64,000 bases of DNA from Pseudomonas sp. ADAK18 (GCF_012935695.1 NZ_CP052859.1:723001-787000); one strand, 5' to 3'; shown: positions 1 through 9,215, numbered from the stretch's first letter. Notes: generated by a model from the letters alone, not told the origin. Program-made: numbers and translations.

Positions 1-884
1 CCTGGTCCTTCCAGCGTACCCACATGCACATCGCCGGCGTCTGCTGCTTCGGCTTGCAGTACCGCTAGAAGTTCAATCGTTTGATCGGCCCGCGCGGCGA
101 TCACTACCTCGCCGATGGCGCTGTTATGGCTGGGTGAAAACAGCGGTGTCCCTGGCTCGGGTAGCTCGCCGGCGTTCAGGCTCAGTCGATACAGACGACG
201 CTTGAGCTTGCCCAGGTATTGCATGCGGGCAACGATTTCCTGGCCGGTGTAGCAACCTTTCTTGAAGCTGACACCGCCAACGGCTTGCAGGTTGAGCATC
301 TGCGGGATGAACAGTTCGCGGGTCTGGGCCATGACCTGGCCGATCCCGGCGCGGATCTGCCCCAGCAGCCACTGATTCAGATCACCTTCTTTCAGGTGTG
401 CGGCCAGGTGGCTGCGCACGGTGTCGGCTTGTGTGGCAGGTGCCCAGAGTTCGGCGCGGCCAGGGGAGACACGAATGGCGATCAGCTCGTCAGTACGGGC
501 GACGCTGTCGGTTTCAGGTGGTAGTTTCAGGCCGAGGCTGACCAGTGTCGAATCCGCATCCGACAGACCGAAACGCACCCAGGCGGCGCTTTCGTCGGTC
601 AGTTTGGATTTGGAAAACACGGCGTATTTCTTCAGGTCCGCCAGTTGTGGCTCCAGCAGTTCGCTGGCCATGGCCAACAGCACGCCGTCGCCTTGCAACA
701 GGATGCGAAAGCTCGACTGCATGCGGCCTTTCTGGGTGCAGCGGGCACCGAGGCTGGCCTGGGTGTCGCTCAGGTAATTGAGGTTGCAGGTCAGTTGTCC
801 CTGCAGGAACTTGGCAGCGTCAGCGCCGCGGACGGCGAGAACGCCTTCGTGGGACAGGGGGCAGAAGAAAGCAGAGTCAGCCAT
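1..884 (-). CDS. ygfZ: Folate-binding protein YgfZ (partial, C-terminus outside window)
   Basis: Tetrahydrofolate-dependent protein related to the glycine-cleavage T-protein that supports assembly or repair of iron-sulfur clusters. The reverse strand reads from an ATG at 884 to the left edge of the window, so the C-terminus is missing. The family signature KGCYTGQE is present (about 250-280), including the conserved cysteine; the N-terminus MADSAFFCPLSHEG is typical. It is divergent from sdhE, the gene order found in many gammaproteobacteria. No frame break is visible. Identification is firm. Confidence 0.93.
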   Translation of the reverse strand, partial: MADSAFFCPLSHEGVLAVRGADAAKFLQGQLTCNLNYLSDTQASLGARCTQKGRMQSSFRILLQGDGVLLAMASELLEPQLADLKKYAVFSKSKLTDESAAWVRFGLSDADSTLVSLGLKLPPETDSVARTDELIAIRVSPGRAELWAPATQADTVRSHLAAHLKEGDLNQWLLGQIRAGIGQVMAQTRELFIPQMLNLQAVGGVSFKKGCYTGQEIVARMQYLGKLKRRLYRLSLNAGELPEPGTPLFSPSHNSAIGEVVIAARADQTIELLAVLQAEAADAGDVHVGTLEGP

Positions 885-992
885 GGGTCATCGCAGGTTG
901 AAAAGTTATGAGTGCATCATAGAGGGGCGTCCGGCAAATGGGTAGTTTCCATATGCCGACCAAAGCCGACTGTTCCGAGCTTCTTGGGCCTG

Positions 993-998
993 TATACT
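993..998 (+). promoter_or_regulatory. Possible -10 element for sdhE-ygfX
   Basis: TATACT lies 24 bases before the sdhE start codon. The -35 region is poor (TGTTCC at 971-976, spacer 16), so this is only a candidate promoter for the sdhE-ygfX pair. Confidence 0.3.
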
Positions 999-1022
999 TG
1001 CGCTCTATTTGAGGAGCGCTCC

Positions 1023-1277
1023 ATGGTCGAAGATGTAGAACTCAATCGCCTGTACTGGCACAGCCGTCGTGGCATGCTTGAGCTGGATGTGTTGCTGGTA
1101 CCGTTCGTCAAGGAGGTCTATGCGCACCTCAATGACGTTGACCGCGACTGCTACCGCAAGCTGCTGGAGTGTGAAGATCAGGACATGTTCGGCTGGTTCA
1201 TGGAGCGGGCCGAATCGGAAGACCCGGAGCTGCAGCGCATGGTTCGGATGATTCTGGATCGTGTCCAGCCCAAGTAA
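1023..1277 (+). CDS. sdhE: FAD assembly factor SdhE
   Basis: Small (84-residue) factor that promotes covalent flavinylation of succinate dehydrogenase SdhA and related flavoproteins in the cytoplasm. The protein carries the SdhE motif RRGMLELD near residues 13-20 and the CEDQDMFGW segment near residues 48-56, and its length is normal for the family. A GAGGAG Shine-Dalgarno-like sequence precedes the ATG. Its stop overlaps the GTG start of ygfX, so the two genes are translationally linked. The ygfZ, sdhE, ygfX neighbourhood is the conserved one. Confidence 0.95.
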   Translation: MVEDVELNRLYWHSRRGMLELDVLLVPFVKEVYAHLNDVDRDCYRKLLECEDQDMFGWFMERAESEDPELQRMVRMILDRVQPK

Positions 1278-1713
1278 TAGCTTCGAATGCCGCTGGCAGG
1301 CCTCACGGCTGTTGCTGGCGGCGTATCTCCTTGCCCAGCTGTTCGCGCTGGGTGCATTGATGGTGCTTGCTGTTTCCCTTTGGGCCGCTGTGCTGGGAGC
1401 CATCTTTTGCCTGGCTCATGCGGGCTGGGTCCTGCCGCGCCATATCCTGTTGACTCACCGTTCGTCGATTCGTGGCTTGCGTCGTGATGCTGAGGGTTGG
1501 CAGCTCTGGAGCGCCGAACGGGGCTGGCACGCAGTGCAATTGCGCCCCGACAGCCTGGCGTTGCCGTTGATCGTGGTGCTGCGCTTTCGCGTGCGGGGAG
1601 AATGGCAGGTACGGTCGATCTGTGTGCCGCGGGATTCGCAGGTCGCCGATGTGCATCGGCGCCTGCGGGTGCGCTTGAAGTTCAGTCGCCGTAGGTGGCT
1701 GGCACCAGAATAG
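1261..1713 (+). CDS. ygfX: YgfX-like inner-membrane protein
   Basis: About 150 residues starting at a GTG that overlaps the end of sdhE by 17 bases. Residues about 17-60 form two adjacent hydrophobic segments ([19 protein letters not shown] and [19 protein letters not shown]), followed by a basic soluble C-terminal half, the layout of YgfX/CptA. The molecular role of this family is not settled; toxin-like and cell-shape effects have been proposed for the Escherichia coli protein. The 3' end overlaps the end of the convergent nadB gene by 32 bases. The call rests on context and topology more than on motifs. Confidence 0.8.
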   Translation: MSSPSNSFECRWQASRLLLAAYLLAQLFALGALMVLAVSLWAAVLGAIFCLAHAGWVLPRHILLTHRSSIRGLRRDAEGWQLWSAERGWHAVQLRPDSLALPLIVVLRFRVRGEWQVRSICVPRDSQVADVHRRLRVRLKFSRRRWLAPE

Positions 1714-3298
1714 TGTCCCGGGCCTCGGGCAGCATCTGCGGGTAGTCAAGGGTGTAATGCAGGCCTCGGCTCTCCTTGCGCTCCATGGCTGAACGGATCA
1801 TCAATTCGGCTACCTGGGCCAGGTTGCGCAGCTCGATCAGGTCGCGGCTGACCTTGTAGTTGCTGTAGAACTCGTCGATTTCGTCCAACAGCAATCTCAC
1901 CCGGTGCTGCGCCCGTTGCAGGCGCTTGTTGGTGCGCACAATCCCTACGTAGTCCCACATGAAGCGCCGTAGCTCGTCCCAATTGTGGGCGATGATCACG
2001 TCTTCGTCGGAGTCGGTGACCTGGCTGGCGTCCCAGCGGGGCAGTGCGGACGGCACCGGGATACGCGGCAGTTGTTCTAGGATGTCGGCAGCCGCAGAAC
2101 GGGCATAGACGAAACACTCCAGCAGTGAGTTGCTGGCCATGCGGTTGGCGCCGTGCAGGCCGGTGAAGCTGGTCTCGCCGATGGCGTACAGGCCGGGCAC
2201 ATCCGTGCGGCCTTGCTGGTCGACCATCACGCCGCCGCAGGTGTAGTGCGCCGCCGGGACCACCGGGATCGGGCCTTTGGTGATGTCGATATTGAAGGCC
2301 AGGCAGCGCTCATAGACTGTCGGGAAGTGCGTCTTGATGAAGGCTTCGGGCTTGTGGCTGATGTCCAGGTAGACGCAGTCGATGCCCAGGCGCTTCATCT
2401 CGTGGTCGATGGCTCGGGCCACTATATCTCGAGGTGCCAGCTCGGCCCGTGGGTCGAAGCGCTGCATGAAGCGTTCGCCGTTGGGCAGTTTCAGGTGCGC
2501 GCCTTCACCGCGCAGGGCTTCGGTGATCAGGAAGCTCTTGGCTTGCGGGTGATACAGGCAGGTGGGGTGGAACTGGTTGAACTCCAGATTGGCCACCCGG
2601 CAGCCCGAGCGCCAGGCCATGGCGATGCCGTCACCGCAGGCGCCGTCGGGGTTGCTGGTGTAGAGGTAGACTTTGGCTGCGCCGCCCGAGGCCAGAATGG
2701 TGAAGCGGGCACCGTAGGTGTCGACTTCGCCACTGGCACGATTGAGCACGTAGGCGCCGAGGCAGCGTTCTCCCGGAAGGCCCAGGCGCTTTTCGGTGAT
2801 CAGGTCGACGGCGACGCGCTGTTCCAATAGTTCGATGTTGGGGCGCTGCCGGGCCTGGGCGAGCAGTGTCTTGAAAATGGCCGCGCCCGTGGCATCGGCA
2901 GCATGGATGATGCGCCGATGGCTGTGGCCGCCTTCGCGGGTCAGGTGGAACTCGAAACCACCGTCGTCGGTGCCGGACTCTTCGTCCCGGGTGAAGGGCA
3001 CTCCTTGGTCGATCAGCCACTGGATGGCTTCGCGACTGTGCTCGACGGTAAAGCGCACTGCGTCTTCGTTGCACAGGCCGCCACCGGCGTTAAGGGTGTC
3101 TTCAACGTGGGATTGCACGGTGTCGGTGTCATCCAATACCGCAGCGACACCACCTTGGGCCCAGAAGGTCGAGCCATTGGCCAGGTCGCCTTTGCTCAGT
3201 ACGGCTATGCGCAAATGGCTCGGCAAGGTCAGTGCAAGGCTCAACCCCGCCGCACCGCTGCCAATCACCAGAACATCGTGTTGAAACTGTTGGCTCAT
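1682..3298 (-). CDS. nadB: L-aspartate oxidase
   Basis: FAD-dependent oxidation of L-aspartate to iminoaspartate, the first step of de novo NAD synthesis, in the cytoplasm. The protein has 538 residues, the usual length. The N-terminal dinucleotide-binding motif [13 protein letters not shown] is at about residues 11-23. The flavoprotein motif [13 protein letters not shown] and the active-site region [12 protein letters not shown] are present, as is the C-terminal helical domain with [17 protein letters not shown]. It is transcribed towards ygfX and away from algU, as in other pseudomonads. Confidence 0.97.
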   Translation of the reverse strand: MSQQFQHDVLVIGSGAAGLSLALTLPSHLRIAVLSKGDLANGSTFWAQGGVAAVLDDTDTVQSHVEDTLNAGGGLCNEDAVRFTVEHSREAIQWLIDQGVPFTRDEESGTDDGGFEFHLTREGGHSHRRIIHAADATGAAIFKTLLAQARQRPNIELLEQRVAVDLITEKRLGLPGERCLGAYVLNRASGEVDTYGARFTILASGGAAKVYLYTSNPDGACGDGIAMAWRSGCRVANLEFNQFHPTCLYHPQAKSFLITEALRGEGAHLKLPNGERFMQRFDPRAELAPRDIVARAIDHEMKRLGIDCVYLDISHKPEAFIKTHFPTVYERCLAFNIDITKGPIPVVPAAHYTCGGVMVDQQGRTDVPGLYAIGETSFTGLHGANRMASNSLLECFVYARSAAADILEQLPRIPVPSALPRWDASQVTDSDEDVIIAHNWDELRRFMWDYVGIVRTNKRLQRAQHRVRLLLDEIDEFYSNYKVSRDLIELRNLAQVAELMIRSAMERKESRGLHYTLDYPQMLPEARDTILVPATYGD

Positions 3299-3383
3299 TT
3301 GAAGGATTCCGCAAAAAGCGATCCGAAGGGTTGGCGCAAACAGGACGCCTGGATCGGCGAATCAAAGGGTCACACGGCCCACT

Positions 3384-3410
3384 AGTATATAGAGAGGGGG
3401 ATCGGCACAA
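3384..3410 (-). promoter_or_regulatory. Candidate sigma-70 promoter of nadB
   Basis: On the reverse strand TTGTGC (3410-3405) and TATACT (3389-3384) are separated by 15 bases. The site lies about 90 bases upstream of the nadB start codon. The spacer is short, so this is a modest candidate. Confidence 0.35.
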
Positions 3411-3490
3411 TAGCCGGGCATTCGTGGCATTGTGAGACTACCGTCAACGAACTGCACGGCTTTCAGAAAACAGCCTGGTGTGAGTGGGGG

Positions 3491-3518
3491 GAACTTTTTG
3501 CATGAGCTCCGACTCAAT
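3491..3518 (+). promoter_or_regulatory. Distal AlgU-type (sigma-22) promoter candidate
   Basis: GAACTT at 3491-3496 followed after 17 bases by TCAAT. The -35 box matches the AlgU/RpoE consensus exactly and the -10 (consensus TCtgA) partly. Confidence 0.45.
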
Positions 3519-3684
3519 AGCAGGTTGCCCGAAAGCTGGGAAAGCGTTGGATTTACTGGTCGGCCTTGAATATGGGGCGCGTCAGAAAACTGGCGAAAAG
3601 ATTATTCGCGCAGCCGGGGTTGCCCGTGCTGCGTTTTTCGTGTGTGCCAAAACAGTGCGCACCGGAAACTTGCTTGGAGGGGGA

Positions 3685-3711
3685 GAACTTTTGCGAAAAG
3701 CCCGAGTCTAT
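3685..3711 (+). promoter_or_regulatory. Proximal AlgU-type autoregulatory promoter of algU
   Basis: GAACTT at 3685-3690, 16 bases, then TCTAT at 3707-3711, about 60 bases before the algU start. The -35 box and spacing match the AlgU consensus GAACTT-N16/17-TCtgA. The algU operon is known to be autoregulated in Pseudomonas aeruginosa, so this fits. Confidence 0.65.
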
Positions 3712-3770
3712 GTTTGCAAGCCTGATCGTTTAGTTATGCAAGCTTCCTCCAGGTACAACGAGGAGTGTTC

Positions 3771-4352
3771 ATGCTAACCCAGGAAGAGGATCAGCAGCTG
3801 GTCGAGCGTGTTCAGCGCGGCGATAAGCGGGCATTTGATCTGCTAGTGCTGAAATACCAGCACAAAATTCTCGGGTTGATCGTGCGGTTTGTGCACGACA
3901 CCCATGAAGCCCAGGATGTTGCGCAGGAAGCCTTTATCAAGGCGTACCGTGCACTTGGCAATTTTCGCGGTGACAGTGCGTTTTACACGTGGCTATACCG
4001 CATCGCCATCAACACGGCGAAGAACTATCTGGTTTCTCGCGGTCGCCGCCCACCCGATAGTGATGTGAGTTCGGAAGATGCAGAATTTTACGATGGTGAT
4101 CACGGCCTCAAAGATCTCGAGTCGCCGGAGCGTGCATTGCTGCGCGACGAGATTGAAGGCACGGTCCATCGAACTATTCAGCAACTGCCAGAAGATTTGC
4201 GTACGGCATTAACTTTACGTGAGTTCGATGGTCTGAGTTACGAAGACATTGCGAGCGTTATGCAGTGTCCGGTGGGGACCGTTCGCTCCCGGATTTTCCG
4301 GGCCCGGGAAGCCATCGATAAAGCCCTGCAGCCGTTGTTGCAGGAAAACTAA
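3771..4352 (+). CDS. algU: Extracytoplasmic-function sigma factor AlgU (RpoE/sigma-22)
   Basis: ECF sigma factor that directs the envelope-stress and alginate response. The protein has 193 residues with the canonical start MLTQEEDQQLVERVQRGDK. Region 2 (DLLVLKYQHKILGLIVRF, then the DVAQEAFIKAYRALGNFRG core) binds -10 DNA; region 4 (LPEDLRTALTLREFDGLSYE with a CPVGTVRSRIFRARE helix) binds -35. The ATG at 3771 is preceded by AGGAG at the right distance; an in-frame GTG six bases earlier is less likely. It is first in algU-mucA-mucB-mucD and is probably held inactive by MucA. Confidence 0.98.
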   Translation: MLTQEEDQQLVERVQRGDKRAFDLLVLKYQHKILGLIVRFVHDTHEAQDVAQEAFIKAYRALGNFRGDSAFYTWLYRIAINTAKNYLVSRGRRPPDSDVSSEDAEFYDGDHGLKDLESPERALLRDEIEGTVHRTIQQLPEDLRTALTLREFDGLSYEDIASVMQCPVGTVRSRIFRAREAIDKALQPLLQEN

Positions 4353-4384
4353 AGACAGCGGCGACAGCCAAGAGAGGAACCGCC

Positions 4385-4972
4385 ATGAGTCGTGATGCCC
4401 TGCAGGAATCGCTGTCCGCAGTGATGGATAACGAAGCGGATGAATTGGAACTTCGTCGGGTGCTTAATGCATTTGACGACGCCGAAACCCGTGATACCTG
4501 GTCTCGTTACCAAGTCGCTCGGGCGGTGATGCACAAGGATCTATTAATCCCTCGTCTGGATATTGCTGCGGCCGTTTCTGCTGCGCTGGCTGATGAAGCC
4601 GTTCCGACAAAGGCTGCTCGCGGTCCTTGGCGTAGCCTGGGTCGCCTGGCAGTAGCTGCCTCGGTGACCGTCGCTGTATTGGCCGGTGTTCGCCTGTACA
4701 ACCAGGACGAAATCGCCGGTGCCGAACTGGCCCAGCAAACCCAGCAACCGGTCATGGCCGGCCCGCAGGTCAAGGGCCCGGCAGTGCTGGCAGGCTACAA
4801 GGAAAGCTCTGACGCTACCGGGCCAATGGCCAATGGTGTGCTTCAAGGTCAATCCGGCTGGCAGGATCAGCGTCTGCCAGGTTATCTGCGCCAGCACGCC
4901 CAGCAATCGGCGCTCAAAGGCACCGAAAGCGCTCTGCCATACGCCCGCGCTGCAAGCCTGGAAAACCGCTAA
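4385..4972 (+). CDS. mucA: Anti-sigma factor MucA
   Basis: Inner-membrane anti-sigma factor that sequesters AlgU. The protein has 195 residues and is full length: an N-terminal cytoplasmic AlgU-binding domain (residues 1-80), one transmembrane segment around residues 85-105, and a periplasmic tail. The sequence VLAGY places Ala136-Gly137 where the site-1 protease AlgW cuts MucA in P. aeruginosa. No mucoidy-type frameshift is seen. It lies 32 bases after algU and 16 bases before mucB. Confidence 0.97.
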   Translation: MSRDALQESLSAVMDNEADELELRRVLNAFDDAETRDTWSRYQVARAVMHKDLLIPRLDIAAAVSAALADEAVPTKAARGPWRSLGRLAVAASVTVAVLAGVRLYNQDEIAGAELAQQTQQPVMAGPQVKGPAVLAGYKESSDATGPMANGVLQGQSGWQDQRLPGYLRQHAQQSALKGTESALPYARAASLENR

Positions 4973-4988
4973 ACCGCTAAGGAGCCTT

Positions 4989-5948
4989 ATGCGCGCCATA
5001 CCGCTCCTTGCGCTCTTGCTCAGTGGCTGGTTTGCAGTACCTGCCCATGCCGACGAAGCCCAAGACTGGCTGACTCGTCTTGGGCATGCAGAGCAGCAGC
5101 AAAGCTTCCAGGGCACCTTCATCTACGAGCGTAACGGTAGTTTTTCTACCCATGACATCTGGCATCGCGTCCAGAATGGTCAGGTCCGTGAGCGGCTGTT
5201 GCAGCTCGACGGCTCCGCCCAGGAAGTTGTGCGTGTCGATGGACGCACCCAGTGCGTCAGCGGCACTTTGGTTGCCGGACTCGGCGACTCACCTGACGCC
5301 TCCGCCCGCGCCCTTGATCCACAAGCACTTAAAGCGTTCTACGACCTTGCCGTGATAGGCAAGTCGCGTGTCGCTGGCCGTAATGCCGTGATCGTGGCTC
5401 TGACGCCCCGTGACCAATATCGCTATGGCTTCGAGCTGCATCTGGACCGTGAAACCGCGCTGCCACTGAAATCCTTGTTGCTCAATGATCAGGGGCAGTT
5501 GCTGGAGCGTTTCCAGTTCACTCAATTGAATACCTCTGATGTACCCGACGATCATGAGTTACAGCCCAGCGGCGACTGTAAGCCGGTAGTGGCCTCCAGC
5601 AATAAAGAGTCGGAGGTTGATACCCCCCAAGCATGGAATCTGGATTGGTTGCCGCCGGGCTTCCAGTTGACCAGCAGTCGCGCCCGCAAGGACTCCAAGA
5701 CCAACGTTGTCGTCAACAGCCTGATGTATGGCGACGGGCTGGCGCGCTTCTCGGTGTTTTTTGAGCCACTCAACGGTGCTGCGGTCACCGAGACTCGTAC
5801 CCAGCTAGGGCCGACAGTCGCTGTTTCACGACGCCTGACCGCTCCTGAGGGTGAAGTAATGGTGACGGTAGTTGGCGAAATCCCCATCGGTACCGCTGAA
5901 CGAATAGCCCTGTCTGTACGCAGTGGTACGACGCCCGCCAAGCCGTGA
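4989..5948 (+). CDS. mucB: Periplasmic sigma-factor regulator MucB (RseB family)
   Basis: Periplasmic protein that binds the periplasmic tail of MucA, protects it from AlgW, and releases it on sensing envelope or LPS signals. The protein has 319 residues with a signal peptide (MRAIPLLALLLSGWFAVPAHA) and an RseB large domain beginning DEAQDWLTRLGHAEQ with SFQGTFIYERNG. A GGAG box precedes the ATG at 4989; a long in-frame upstream extension overlapping mucA is rejected because it would bury the signal peptide. mucC does not follow it here; a 236-base gap leads to mucD. Confidence 0.96.
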   Translation: MRAIPLLALLLSGWFAVPAHADEAQDWLTRLGHAEQQQSFQGTFIYERNGSFSTHDIWHRVQNGQVRERLLQLDGSAQEVVRVDGRTQCVSGTLVAGLGDSPDASARALDPQALKAFYDLAVIGKSRVAGRNAVIVALTPRDQYRYGFELHLDRETALPLKSLLLNDQGQLLERFQFTQLNTSDVPDDHELQPSGDCKPVVASSNKESEVDTPQAWNLDWLPPGFQLTSSRARKDSKTNVVVNSLMYGDGLARFSVFFEPLNGAAVTETRTQLGPTVAVSRRLTAPEGEVMVTVVGEIPIGTAERIALSVRSGTTPAKP

Positions 5949-6001
5949 GTCGTTAATCCTATGTTCATCCTGATATTTCAAAGTTGCGCAGGAGAAAGTC
6001 G

Positions 6002-6070
6002 ATGCCTGCGGAGAACATGAAATGTCTGGACAGCATTTTCACTTGCAAAATGTTCTCATGTTTTTTATAG
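6002..6070 (+). CDS. Possible 22-codon leader ORF between mucB and mucD
   Basis: AGGAGAAAGTCG precedes an ATG at 6002 that opens 22 codons (MPAENMKCLDSIF...) ending in TAG at 6068. The frame overlaps a set of inverted repeats (6011-6057). It could be a leader peptide or chance; it has no likeness to MucC. Support is only the good ribosome-binding site. Confidence 0.25.
   Translation: MPAENMKCLDSIFTCKMFSCFL
6011..6057. promoter_or_regulatory. Nested inverted repeats in the mucB-mucD gap
   Basis: GAGAACAT (6011-6018) pairs with ATGTTCTC (6050-6057). Inside it, AAATG (6020-6024) can pair with CATTT (6034-6038), or CATTTT (6034-6039) with AAAATG (6047-6052); these two inner hairpins exclude each other. 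The layout suggests an RNA switch, attenuator or protein-binding site ahead of mucD, but no function is known. Confidence 0.4.
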
Positions 6071-6184
6071 GTCAGTGCTTCTCGGCTCTGGCCTTGTTTT
6101 GTTCGTGGAACAAAAATGTCGGGCGCAGTTTCCGGCGTTTATTGAACCCTGTCGCTCAACCCTGCTCGTCGTAACGGGAGCTGT

Positions 6185-7621
6185 ATGTCGATACCACGTT
6201 TGAAGTCTTACCTATCCATAGTCGCCACGGTGCTGGTGCTGGGTCAGGCCGTTACCGCGCAAGCGGCCGAGCTGCCTGACTTCACCCAACTGGTGGAGCA
6301 GGCATCGCCTGCCGTGGTTAACATCAGTACCACCCAGAAGCTGCCGGATCGCAAAGTCTCCAATCAGCAGATGCCTGACCTTGAAGGCTTGCCGCCGATG
6401 TTGCGGGAGTTTTTCGAGCGTGGCATGCCACAACCGCGCTCGCCCCGTGGCGGTGGTGGTGGTCAGCGTGAAGCGCAATCCCTGGGGTCGGGCTTCATCA
6501 TCTCGCCGGACGGCTACATTCTTACCAACAACCACGTGATCGCCGATGCTGACGAGATTCTCGTACGTCTGGCTGACCGCAGCGAACTCAAGGCCAAGCT
6601 GGTTGGCACTGATCCTCGCTCTGACGTGGCCTTGCTGAAGATCGAAGGTAAAGATCTGCCGGTGTTGAAGCTGGGCAAATCCCAGGACCTGAAAGCCGGG
6701 CAGTGGGTGGTTGCCATCGGTTCGCCGTTTGGTTTTGATCACACCGTGACCCAGGGCATCGTCAGCGCTATCGGTCGCAGCCTGCCGAATGAAAACTACG
6801 TGCCGTTCATCCAGACCGACGTGCCGATCAATCCGGGTAACTCCGGTGGTCCGCTGTTCAACCTGGCGGGCGAAGTAGTCGGTATCAACTCGCAGATCTA
6901 CACGCGTTCCGGTGGTTTCATGGGCGTGTCCTTTGCGATCCCGATCGACGTGGCCATGGACGTTTCCAATCAGCTGAAAAGCGGTGGCAAAGTCAGTCGT
7001 GGCTGGTTGGGCGTGGTGATCCAGGAAGTGAACAAGGACCTGGCTGAATCCTTCGGTCTGGACAAGCCGGCCGGTGCTTTGGTCGCGCAGATTCAGGACG
7101 ATGGCCCGGCTGCCAAGGGTGGCCTGCAAGTAGGTGACGTGATCCTGAGCATGAACGGCCAGCCAATCGTCATGTCGGCTGACTTGCCGCATCTGGTGGG
7201 CGCGCTCAAGGCGGGCAGCAAGGCCAAGCTGGAAGTCATCCGCGAAGGCAAGCGCCAAACTGTCGAGCTGACTGTAGGCGCCATTCCGGAAGAAGGTTCG
7301 ACGCTTGACGCCTTGGGCAACAAGTCCGGTGCCGAGCGCAGCAGCAACCGCCTTGGCATTGCCGTGGTCGAGCTGACCGATGAGCAGAAGAAGAGCTTCG
7401 ACCTCAAGAGCGGTGTGGTGATCAAGGAGGTTCAGGATGGTCCTGCTGCCTTGATCGGCCTGCAGCCGGGTGATGTCATCACTCATCTGAACAACCAGGC
7501 CATCAACTCCACCAAGGAATTCACCGACATCGCCAAGGCGTTGCCGAAGAATCGCTCGGTGTCGATGCGTGTCCTGCGTCAGGGTCGTGCCAGCTTCATT
7601 ACCTTCAAGCTGGCTGAATAA
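6185..7621 (+). CDS. mucD: HtrA/DegP-family periplasmic serine protease MucD
   Basis: Periplasmic protease-chaperone that degrades misfolded envelope proteins and negatively affects AlgU activity. The protein has 478 residues: signal peptide (residues 1-28), trypsin-like domain with catalytic triad His117 (NNHVIA), Asp147 (RSDVALL) and Ser220 (GNSGGP), then two PDZ domains (about residues 270-360 and 385-475). It is the last gene of the algU cluster and is followed by a strong terminator. The 236-base gap from mucB may hold separate regulation. Confidence 0.97.
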   Translation: MSIPRLKSYLSIVATVLVLGQAVTAQAAELPDFTQLVEQASPAVVNISTTQKLPDRKVSNQQMPDLEGLPPMLREFFERGMPQPRSPRGGGGGQREAQSLGSGFIISPDGYILTNNHVIADADEILVRLADRSELKAKLVGTDPRSDVALLKIEGKDLPVLKLGKSQDLKAGQWVVAIGSPFGFDHTVTQGIVSAIGRSLPNENYVPFIQTDVPINPGNSGGPLFNLAGEVVGINSQIYTRSGGFMGVSFAIPIDVAMDVSNQLKSGGKVSRGWLGVVIQEVNKDLAESFGLDKPAGALVAQIQDDGPAAKGGLQVGDVILSMNGQPIVMSADLPHLVGALKAGSKAKLEVIREGKRQTVELTVGAIPEEGSTLDALGNKSGAERSSNRLGIAVVELTDEQKKSFDLKSGVVIKEVQDGPAALIGLQPGDVITHLNNQAINSTKEFTDIAKALPKNRSVSMRVLRQGRASFITFKLAE

Positions 7622-7638
7622 GCCGCTAGTCGTAGCCC

Positions 7639-7676
7639 AATAAAAAGCCCCGCTTTAGAGCGGGGCTTTTTATTGG
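7639..7676. terminator. Bidirectional rho-independent terminator
   Basis: AATAAAAAGCCCCGCT, a short loop, then AGCGGGGCTTTTTATT. It has a GC-rich stem with A and T tracts on both sides, between the convergent mucD and the M48 protease gene. Confidence 0.92.
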
Positions 7677-7685
7677 GTGAGAGGC

Positions 7686-9119
7686 TTAGCTCATCATCCC
7701 TTTGACCAGGCGTTCCTGCTCGATCAACTCGCGCTGGCGGGCGTCGATGCGTGACGACAGTGGGAAGTTGCTGCCGGCACGGCGCTTGGCGAAGTCCAAC
7801 TGCTGAATGGCCTGTTGGAAGTCGCCCACCAATGCGAAGTATTCGGCGCGGGCTTGATGCAGGCCAATGATATTGCCTGACAAACCGCGGGTTTCTGCGA
7901 CTTGGTACCAGACGTCTGGATCGTCGGGACGAGACTTGAGCAAACCCTCCAAGGCTTTTTCCGCATCAGCGGTGCGGTTTTGCTTGAGCAGCAGGTCCAC
8001 CCGCACCTGATTCAACGGATAGTTGCTGGGGTATTGGGTCAGCATCCGGTCTGTGCGCTGCTGGGCGTCAGGCAGGCGGTTGTTGGTGATATCCAGTTCG
8101 ATCTGCGCCAGATTGTAGGTGATGTCGTTGGGAGCTTTGGCCAGCAGTGGTTTGAGGTTCTCCCGGGCATCATTAAGCTGAGTGCCTTTGATCTGGGCGA
8201 TGGCCAGGCCGTAGCGCGCTACGTCGCTTTTCGGATTTTCATCTAATTGGGCGCGAAAGCGCTTGGCCGCCAGTCCCGGGGTGTCTTCGTAATACAGCTG
8301 AACCCGGGCGCGAATCAGTTGATAGCGCAGGCTGTCTTCCTTGCCCCCGGGTTTGGACTGTTCGGCGCGGTTGCGGGTGTCGGCGATCCGCGATTCGGTG
8401 ACCGGGTGGGTCAGCAGGAACTCCGGTGGCTTGGCGTCGAAACGGTATTGGCGCATCAGGCGTTCAAACATGGTCGGCATGGAGCGTGGGTCGTAGCCGG
8501 CTTTCTCCAGGTTGAGAATGCCGATACGGTCGGCCTCTTGTTCGTTTTGCCGGGAGAACCGCCGTTGCTCCTGGATCGCTGCCGCCTGGCTGCCGGCAAT
8601 CGCGGCAATACCTGCGTCGCCGGCACCCGCGGCGGCGGCGATGATGCCGCCGAGCAGGGCTGCCATCATCGGGATCTGCATGCGTTGCTGCGCTTCCATG
8701 CCCCGGGCGAAGTGGCGTTGGGACAAGTGAGCCAATTCGTGGGCCAACACCGAGGCGTACTCGCCTTCGGTCTGGGCATTGAGGAACAGGCCACCGTTGA
8801 CCCCGACGATACCGCCAGGCGCCGCGAAGGCGTTCAATTGCGGGCTGTTGATCAGAATGAACTCCAGGCGCCGGTCGTTGACCTGGCTGGTCTCCACCAG
8901 TTTGTAAACGCTGGTTTCGACGTAGTCCTTGAGCTGCGGGTCGTTAAGTTGAGAGACCTGGCCGCGCAGATAGGCCAGCCACGCTCGGCCCAGTTGGTAT
9001 TCCTGTTGTGGCGAGACAATGGCAGAACTGGCGTCGCCAAGTGACGGCAGCTCGTCAGCGAAGCCTGGAGAGGCAAGCAGGCAAGCCAGCGTCAGCAGGG
9101 TAGGGCGCAAAAAAGTCAT
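7686..9119 (-). CDS. Periplasmic M48 metalloprotease with TPR repeats (BepA/YfgC-like)
   Basis: Zinc metalloprotease-chaperone, probably acting on outer-membrane protein assembly in the periplasm, as BepA does in E. coli. The protein has 477 residues: signal peptide (residues 1-21), M48 domain with the zinc site HELAH at residues 127-131 and the third ligand in EQEADRIGI, a glycine/alanine-rich loop in between, then C-terminal TPR-like helices (about residues 270-460). The start at 9119 is chosen because it begins the signal peptide and has an AAAGG box. It is convergent with mucD and divergent from the tusA-like gene. Confidence 0.9.
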   Translation of the reverse strand: MTFLRPTLLTLACLLASPGFADELPSLGDASSAIVSPQQEYQLGRAWLAYLRGQVSQLNDPQLKDYVETSVYKLVETSQVNDRRLEFILINSPQLNAFAAPGGIVGVNGGLFLNAQTEGEYASVLAHELAHLSQRHFARGMEAQQRMQIPMMAALLGGIIAAAAGAGDAGIAAIAGSQAAAIQEQRRFSRQNEQEADRIGILNLEKAGYDPRSMPTMFERLMRQYRFDAKPPEFLLTHPVTESRIADTRNRAEQSKPGGKEDSLRYQLIRARVQLYYEDTPGLAAKRFRAQLDENPKSDVARYGLAIAQIKGTQLNDARENLKPLLAKAPNDITYNLAQIELDITNNRLPDAQQRTDRMLTQYPSNYPLNQVRVDLLLKQNRTADAEKALEGLLKSRPDDPDVWYQVAETRGLSGNIIGLHQARAEYFALVGDFQQAIQQLDFAKRRAGSNFPLSSRIDARQRELIEQERLVKGMMS

Positions 9120-9215
9120 GCACAAAGCCTTTCGACAAAGAGCTTACTGTAGCCGGACACTGAGCTTCGGACCAGATATTCTAAGCGACCCACGATGCCT
9201 TTCCGGAGTAGAACC

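Larger units (their letters stand above)
3299..3770. other. Intergenic region between nadB and algU
   Basis: A 472-base divergent intergenic stretch. It contains the candidate nadB promoter and two GAACTT boxes facing algU (described separately). A reading frame at 3484-3777 exists, but its composition, lack of a good ribosome-binding site and overlap with both GAACTT boxes argue against it being a gene. Confidence 0.7.

Noticed and set aside
3484..3777. 97-codon frame upstream of algU
   Set aside because: It overlaps both GAACTT boxes and runs into the algU start, has no good ribosome-binding site, and resembles no protein.
4686..4988. In-frame upstream extension of mucB
   Set aside because: It would overlap mucA for 300 bases and hide the mucB signal peptide; ATG 4989 has a proper GGAG box.
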